This document shows, one piece after another, positions 47,645 to 53,558 of a DNA stretch of 53,558 bases. Source of the DNA: Welwitschia mirabilis. Lineage: Eukaryota; Gnetophyta; Gnetopsida; Welwitschiales. Under the pieces are notes generated by a model. It saw only the letters and a program-made list of their open reading frames with translations. It had not been told where the DNA came from and searched no databases. Positions within the stretch are counted from its first letter, which is position 1. Each line of letters begins with the position of its first letter. The stretch covers positions 222,779,140 through 222,832,697 of the forward strand of contig JBOZIK010000001.1 of assembly GCA_051453625.1 (NCBI GenBank). Reading direction: 5' to 3'. The position numbers and the translations under genes were made by a program.

Positions 47645-50059
47645 TGCCCTTAAGACATTCCTTTTTGTCTTAACGTATTTCATCTTTTTTCATTCATTTC
47701 CTTATTTCTAATGTAGTGCTTAAAAATTAATGAATTAAAAATTATTTTTTTATTTCTTTTGTGAAAATTTAAGTTTGCTAAAAGACATTAAACTCTCTAG
47801 CCCCTTATAACATTAAGAATGATATAAAATTTTACATAATTGGTGTATTAAGTTTGTATTTTTTAGAAAGATCAATTAATTTTTACCTTAATCATGTAAT
47901 TTTTTACTTGATAAATATTTTAAAAAGATGCAAAATTAAAATTGGAAGAAAATTTTAACTTAAAATATTTTCTTTATGTTGTAACTTTATGCATTAACCT
48001 AGTTTTTATATGATATATGAAACATATTTGAATGAAATTTGAAGATTTATAAGCTCATTTATTTATTTATTTTCAAACTTAAATATGGTACTTCTTACAT
48101 TTTTTTAAAAATTTCAATTAGTCTTTTTAACTTATTTTTGCATATTATTTGCTAAAGAAACTAATAAAACTAAAATCTTACACATTTAACTCTTACAATT
48201 TAGTGAATACTATATTATAATGCTATAAATACCATGTTTATCTTTCAAGTATTATTAAATAAGTTTAATTCTTATAATCTCTAAAATGTTACTAAAAAAC
48301 TTAATACTTAGAATCTTCCTTACATGTCATCCTAAGCTCACTAACTTTTATACAAGCAGAGCTATTTGAAAGGCTAGTGACATTATCCACTACATTAACA
48401 TTGTCAATATTTTTAGGAGAAATAAGTTCCAAAATAAATGGATTAATCCTTGAATTAAATATTATTGAATTAACATTTAAAAACAAGGTCAAAGTTAGTT
48501 CAATAACAAAGTGGCAAACCAATTCTTATGAAGACTAAGAATTATGTACTAAATCCTACTAACTATGGAAATTAATTAATAATTAATTGTTATTAATATG
48601 GATTTATCAAATAAGTGACTACGTGATCTATGCAATCTATGTATATAAGCAAAGCTTACTTCAATCATCGAATAATCTTGTAATCAATTTTTTGATCATT
48701 TTTATGGCCATTCAATTAATTCTTGAGCTTTATTTTATGTCTAGATCATATATTTTTAGTTCTATATTTCTCATGATTATAATAATAACTTGTCTAATCT
48801 CAAGGTTATTAGCCTCTTTTATCACTCCCTAGATATAAGAAAATACTTGCATTATAAACTCTCTAATAAATTTCTATTTATCATAGTGTTTGATGAGGAC
48901 ACTATAAAATGCTGATTTTAATATATATTAGATGATGTATTTTAAGATAAAAAAGCTATAATATAACTCAAACCTTAATCATTAGAAGCAAATTAAATTT
49001 TTAAGATATTATTTACAAATTATAAATAATAGTAATAAAATTATTTTATTTTATTTTCATTTATCATAATATTATTGCATCACAATAATGTTGCGATTCT
49101 CCAAATGTGTATATATTTTATATAGTAATTAGTATGTCAATCCTAACTATTACAAAGTAATGAAAGCATAATAGATTTCAGTTCAAATTGATAATGACTA
49201 GTAAAAAGAAAAAAAGAAAGACTTATTACATTATGATAAGTTTGTAATAATTTTCGTACTAAAATTTTGCTAATCATTTATCATAATTATTACCTATCAT
49301 AAGAAAAAGAACATGTTCTANNNNNNNNNNNNNNNNNNNNNNNNNNNNNNNNNNNNNNNNNNNNNNNNNNNNNNNNNNNNNNNNNNNNNNNNNNNNNNNN
49401 NNNNNNNNNNNNNNNNNNNNAGAAAAAGAACATGTTCTATTTATTCTATTTTCATGTTACTATAAGGACAAGTTTATAATCAAGAGTAACACATGCATAG
49501 TTATCATGTTGCAATAAAAATATCAACTATATGCAAGGTTATCATAATAAGAACTAAGAACTTTATGCATTAATCAACTACTAATAAATTTAGTAACATG
49601 CAATATCAAAAAAATGACAAGGACTAAAAGAATAAAAATTAGTATTAAATAACCCTTGTTCTAAATATTTACCAAGCATAATTGATTTTTTTTAATTTTC
49701 TTAAAATTTCCTTGAGAATCCATTATAAATTTAACTTTTTTTCATTAAAAAAGAGAGTGAAATGGTGTAATTTACTTGGAAATATTTAGTTCAATATCTC
49801 TTGTGATTCTATTTTTACTTAAATGAAGTTTAGTTTTAGGGTTTATTAATTACATATTAAATTTGGTTTCATGACGTATAACTCATTTGAAAATTCCTTG
49901 TTGAAATGAACATATAAATGTCCTGACTAGATCCTTTACTTTAGTTTCTTTTATTTTTGTTCTATTTTACTTTTATTTCTTTATTATGAGATTAATTAAA
50001 CTATAAGAGTTGATGAAACTTTTAGCTAAAATTTTAGCTATTATTATTACAAATAAAAC
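47645..50059. other. AT-rich sequence, no gene recognised
   Basis: Only short frames (for example 48301-48522 on - and 48587-48832 on +), without family motifs. A 100-N gap at 49321-49420 has duplicated flanks. The right part may be leader sequence of the gag remnant that starts near 50060. Confidence 0.4.
49302..49440. repeat. Gap-flanking direct duplication (assembly overlap)
   Basis: AGAAAAAGAACATGTTCTA ends at 49320 and begins again at 49421, exactly across 100 N. It is an unmerged contig overlap. Confidence 0.85.
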
Positions 50060-50480
50060 TAAAATCATTTCTTTTAGGATTACTTTAAAAGATAAAGTTA
50101 ACTTTTACCTATAAACCCTACAAAATCCATTCAGATCAAGGTATGCATTTAAGGATTCCTTCAAGAGGAAATTTCTTTCTAATGATAAGTTTTACAGTCT
50201 TAGAAAGAAAGTAACAAGTTTCCAACAAAAATAACATGAAGACTATGAGAACACTCATAAAAGTTCTTATAGATTATATTAATGAAACCTTCATCATGGA
50301 TTTCCATTGCATCAACTACATTAGATATTTATTAAAGGATTAGATAATTATATGAAATAACATTTGATTTTGTAGAAGAAAGTAACATATTTAAATAACA
50401 TTCTTAAATAAGCTTTTACTATTTTGAATAATTCATGTACTAAAGCAAGAAATGACTAATAAACCAAACAAAAATGTATT
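50060..50480 (+). pseudogene. Ty3/gypsy gag fragment
   Basis: Broken + frames read ISFRITLKDKVNFYL near 50075 (FPFTLKDKAKxWL block), then FKRKFLSNDKF and LRKKVTSFQQK with HEDYENTHKSS near 50165-50265 (FxRKFF, LRxxIxxFxQ, EDYxExW). Near 50295-50350 follow HHGFPLH and IFIKGLD (CPHHGF, FYxGL). The order is right for gag. Stops are frequent. It lies about 150 bp upstream of LTR3 in the same orientation but belongs to a different, older copy, because LTR3 starts a new element. Confidence 0.6.
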
Positions 50481-50626
50481 TCTTACATAAGAACAAGTGG
50501 TGATAGTTAATAAGACTAGAAAAATGATGTTAAAATAGATGAATTTAATGTCAACTCAATAAGTAATAGTTCCAAGTATGGCTTAAGTATAAACCACTTT
50601 ACATATAGCACATGAAACCTAACTAT

Positions 50627-51725
50627 TGTGATGACTACTTGACCTATTTAATGCACTTGTGGAGTACATTTTCAGGTACTATTTACAAGTTTTTCTAGGG
50701 ATTTATGCAAATTCTACAAAACTTTCTTACAAGCCAAAATATGCAATAATATTCCAAATAAGAAGCCATTTTTGAATAAAGAACGACTAAAGCAAAATAA
50801 TGAAGATATATTGGTCATCCTCACTATCATGGAATGAGAGAGGGGACGAAAGTCAAAAAAGTATGGTCATCCTATATGTCATGGGAATGACTACTGAGAC
50901 GAAAGTTAGTATTTTTAACGTGTGCAAAGAATTAGTTGGCAGATAAAGTATCGTCTTCTTTATCATAGGGATGACATGAGGGACAACACTCAAAATAATA
51001 TGTAAAGTTAATTAATTGTTATAAAAGGATGTATTTAACTTGTACCTCTTCATTTCATACCCTTTAGTGACCTATCCCAATCTACAAATAAACTCTTTCA
51101 AACCCTATTCAAAATCATCTTTTGCATTGATATTCTTATGACATTTAGACATTGTTGGAGTCAAGGAGATCCATCTTACTTGTCAAAAGGATCACCTTGG
51201 TGTTAGGAAGAGATTATTTCATTGAGGATTTATTATCATAAGTGGATGTACTTTAATTTCATTAATAAAAGTATTGATTGAATTGAAATCATTTCAACTA
51301 TTTTATTGTTCTTTTTTATAGCTTATCTTAATTGCAATTTAAGTAACATGAATTTGTAATTTAAATACGTTATAGAAACCAATATAGGTGACAATATATT
51401 GGAAGTTTAATTAAATTCATTACATTAGAATTGCATTTATTACATTTCATTTCATTCCATTGCATTACATTGCATTCCATATTTATCTTTGCATTATTTA
51501 ATTTTATTTTCTTAAAAGAAAAAGTCCAATATATTTATTATTCTTTTTATGAAAGCAATTTTTCATATTCTCTTTCGATAGTCTTCTCTAAGTGTACAAA
51601 AATTGGGTTGATTCCATTATACAAATGTATATTATGTGTAATTAGACATTTATCTTTTCAGATGTTGTAAGTTAAATTCGATCTTTATAATATTGGAATT
51701 AGAAGTAAAAATACGCATCACAACA
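50627..51725 (+). mobile_element. LTR3, 5' LTR of a Ty3/gypsy element running off the window
   Basis: This LTR runs ~1.1 kb from TGTGATGACTAC to ACGCATCACAACA and is homologous in ordered blocks to LTR1 and LTR2. U3 has three GTCATC/GACGAAAG modules at 50812, 50862 and about 50949. TATAAAAGG lies at 51020-51028, and AATAAA at 51264 is a candidate poly(A) signal in R. A run of CATTTC/CATTGC pentamers fills 51430-51480, as in LTR1. A tRNA-Asp-type primer site follows 3 bp after the end, which identifies it as a 5' LTR. Confidence 0.8.
51020..51028 (+). promoter_or_regulatory. TATA box of LTR3
   Basis: TATAAAAGG lies in U3 about 390 bp after the LTR start and about 240 bp before the AATAAA. This is the usual U3-R order. 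Confidence 0.55.
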
Positions 51726-51728
51726 TTT

Positions 51729-51746
51729 TGGCACTATTGCTAGGGA
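51729..51746 (+). promoter_or_regulatory. Primer-binding site, tRNA-Asp type, CpG-decayed
   Basis: TGGCACTATTGCTAGGGA differs from the Athila-type site TGGCGCCGTTGCCGGGGA (complement of the tRNA-Asp 3' end) at five positions. All five are transitions and all fall in CpG dinucleotides. Its place 3 bp after the LTR end fits. Confidence 0.75.
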
Positions 51747-51749
51747 AGA

Positions 51750-52136
51750 NNNNNNNNNNNNNNNNNNNNNNNNNNNNNNNNNNNNNNNNNNNNNNNNNNN
51801 NNNNNNNNNNNNNNNNNNNNNNNNNNNNNNNNNNNNNNNNNNNNNNNNNNNNNNNNNNNNNNNNNNNNNNNNNNNNNNNNNNNNNNNNNNNNNNNNNNNN
51901 NNNNNNNNNNNNNNNNNNNNNNNNNNNNNNNNNNNNNNNNNNNNNNNNNNNNNNNNNNNNNNNNNNNNNNNNNNNNNNNNNNNNNNNNNNNNNNNNNNNN
52001 NNNNNNNNNNNNNNNNNNNNNNNNNNNNNNNNNNNNNNNNNNNNNNNNNNNNNNNNNNNNNNNNNNNNNNNNNNNNNNNNNNNNNNNNNNNNNNNNNNNN
52101 NNNNNNNNNNNNNNNNNNNNNNNNNNNNNNNNNNNN
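51750..52136. other. Assembly gap, 387 N, in the element leader
   Basis: Sized run of N between the primer site and gag. Confidence 0.95.
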
Positions 52137-52229
52137 TAGATCCTACTCCTTAAACCTTTGAGTAATCCTAGAGATTGATGCCACTTGAATGTAAAGAAGT
52201 TTATTTAACATAAATTGATCTTACAGGGA

Positions 52230-53558
52230 ATGGTAAATAAGAGCAAAGAAAAGTACATTCATGAAAAACATCTTCTTAATGAAGCAATCAAAGAAGGTTT
52301 ATTAGACCTTAATTTAAGAACTTGAGGTGAGAAAGATAAATTTAATTCTTTAATTAAGGAAGATGATTATTCTGCCTTTACTATTTATTGTTTACATACT
52401 CGTAAATCTTTGAAAATTTCTAAAAATCAAACAANNNNTACTAAAAACACTACCTCTCCTCTTTTGTCCAATCATCCTAATACTATTACCTCTATGGCAT
52501 CCCATAAATATTCTAATTTAAATATCATCTTAAAGGATATGTTAGCCAATAAAAATAGGGAACTTCAAAACCCATTTGACCTACCCCTTGGAGATGATGT
52601 TGAATTAAAAAACTTGAATGCTTATCCTATTTTTTCTAGAGAACCTAATGAAGACCCATTCCAATACATAGCTNNNNNNNNNNNNNNNNNNNNNNNNNNN
52701 NNNNNNNNNNNNNNNNNNNNNNNNNNNNNNNNNNNNNNNNNNNNNNNNNNNNNNNNNNNNNNNNNNNNNNNNNAAAAAGAGGGAACTTCAAAACCCATTT
52801 GACCTATCCCCTGGAGATGATGTCGAATTAAAAAACTTGAATGCTTATCCTATTTTTTCTAGAGAACCTAATAAAGACCCATTCCAACACATAGCTAACA
52901 TTAAACAGCTGATCCTTACCTCAGGAAATAAAAAAAAAAAAATTTTAGATAGGACCTATATTATAGTCTTTCCATTTTCGTTAAAAGTAAAATCAAAGAA
53001 TTGGCTTAAAACCATTTCACATAGAAGTCTTAAGTCATGGAATCATGTATAAGAAGTCTTTATTGAACGGTTCCTAAATGCGACAGTTATGAGGATAAGA
53101 ACAAAAAAAGTAACAAATTTTTAGCAATACCCCCATAAAGATTATTCTTTAACTCATGAAATATTTTNNNNNNNNNNNNNNNNNNNNNNNNNNNNNNNNN
53201 NNNNNNNNNNNNNNNNNNNNNNNNNNNNNNNNNNNNNNNNNNNNNNNNNNNNNNNNNNNNNNNNNNNCTAGAGAACCTAATGAAGACCCATTCCAATACA
53301 TAGCTAATATTGAACAACTGATCCTTACCTCAGGAAATGGAAAAAATAAAATTTTAGATAGGATCTATATTATAGTCTTTCCATTTACCTTAAAAGAAAA
53401 AGCAAAGAATTGGCTTAAAACTATTTTACATAGAAGTCTTAAGTCATGGAATCATGTATAAGAAGCCTTTATTGAACGGTTCCTGAATGAGACAGTTATG
53501 AGAACAAGAAGAAAAGAAGTAACAAATTTTTAGCAATACCCTCATAAAGATTATTCCT
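52230..53558 (+). pseudogene. gag of the LTR3 Ty3/gypsy element, 3' end beyond window
   Basis: ATG at 52230 opens MVNKSKEKYIHEKHLLNEAI and runs with one early TGA (a likely CGA Arg codon after deamination). LQNPFDLPLGDDVELKN, then FSREPNEDPFQYIANIEQLI, VFPFTLKEKAKNWLKTILHR and SLKSWNHV follow. These match the Retrotrans_gag order (ExPxEDPxxHIxxF, FPFSLKDKAKxWL, SIxxWxxV). AFIERFLNETVMRTRRK then lies after a stop. The text is read up to three times because gaps at 52674-52773 and 53168-53267 carry duplicated flanks. Stops at NHV- and NF-QYPH recur in the copies that cover them, so they are real mutations. A 4-N gap is at 52435. Better preserved than the other gags here, but inactive. Confidence 0.75.
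52550..53320. repeat. Gap-flanking direct duplications within gag (assembly overlap)
   Basis: About 122 bases at 52550-52673 recur at 52774-52895 with several substitutions. The CTAGAGAACCTAATGAAGAC block occurs a third time from 53268, after another 100-N gap. The copies differ by scattered single bases, so they are either two haplotypes or close paralogous copies joined by scaffolding. Confidence 0.8.

Noticed and set aside
48301-48832. Short frames of 73 codons (-) and 81 codons (+)
   Set aside because: Hydrophobic, AT-driven composition without motifs. The length is possible by chance in 2.4 kb of sequence.
1-53558. CRISPR arrays, bacterial operons, rRNA or tRNA genes
   Set aside because: None seen. 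The gene structure and repeats are those of a plant nuclear genome.

Overview
The window looks like nuclear DNA of a seed plant or other vascular plant with a large, repeat-rich genome. A gymnosperm is plausible, but nothing here proves it. The sequence is very AT-rich and poor in CpG, and it is dominated by decayed retrotransposons. It carries one intact spliced gene of a plant-specific reproductive family. About 4.1 kb in 18 runs is N, so this is draft sequence. Most of the 100-N gaps are flanked by near-identical direct copies, which points to contig ends that overlap but were not merged.

Layout. 1-4421: tail of a Ty3/gypsy element plus two diverged LTRs (LTR1, LTR2) of one Athila/Tat-like family, all on +. 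5500-7000: decayed gag on -. 8632-8964: an unassigned 110-codon open frame. 15.0-19.0 kb: a decayed + strand Ty3/gypsy element with gag, protease, RT and RNase H remnants. 22.4-25.2 kb: decayed LINE on -. 25904-28483 (-): an intact four-exon PHD-finger gene of the MS1/MMD1 family. A 201-codon open frame on + begins head to head with it, and the flank has a cluster of RY (TGCATG) motifs. 30.1-33.5 kb: a tandem array of ~200-bp units, split by a ~1.9-kb LINE with a (TTTTAG)n tail. 34.3-35.9 kb: another decayed LINE RT on -. 39.2-47.6 kb: a large + strand plant L1-type LINE with duplicated DUF4283/zinc-knuckle ORF1, endonuclease-RT ORF2, and, just before the 3' UTR and poly(A), a decayed frame ending in a DnaJ J-domain. 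50.06-50.48 kb: gag fragment. 50627 to the window end: LTR3, a CpG-decayed tRNA-Asp primer site and gag of another copy of the LTR1/LTR2 family.

The only gene likely to be functional is the PHD-finger gene. In angiosperms this family acts in the nucleus of male meiocytes or tapetum. Its coding frame is fully open across three GT-AG introns, unlike everything around it. The most unusual observation is the J-domain at the 3' end of the LINE. Next are the ~200-bp array, the RY cluster and divergent frame at the PHD gene, and the loss of the PHD aromatic-cage Trp.
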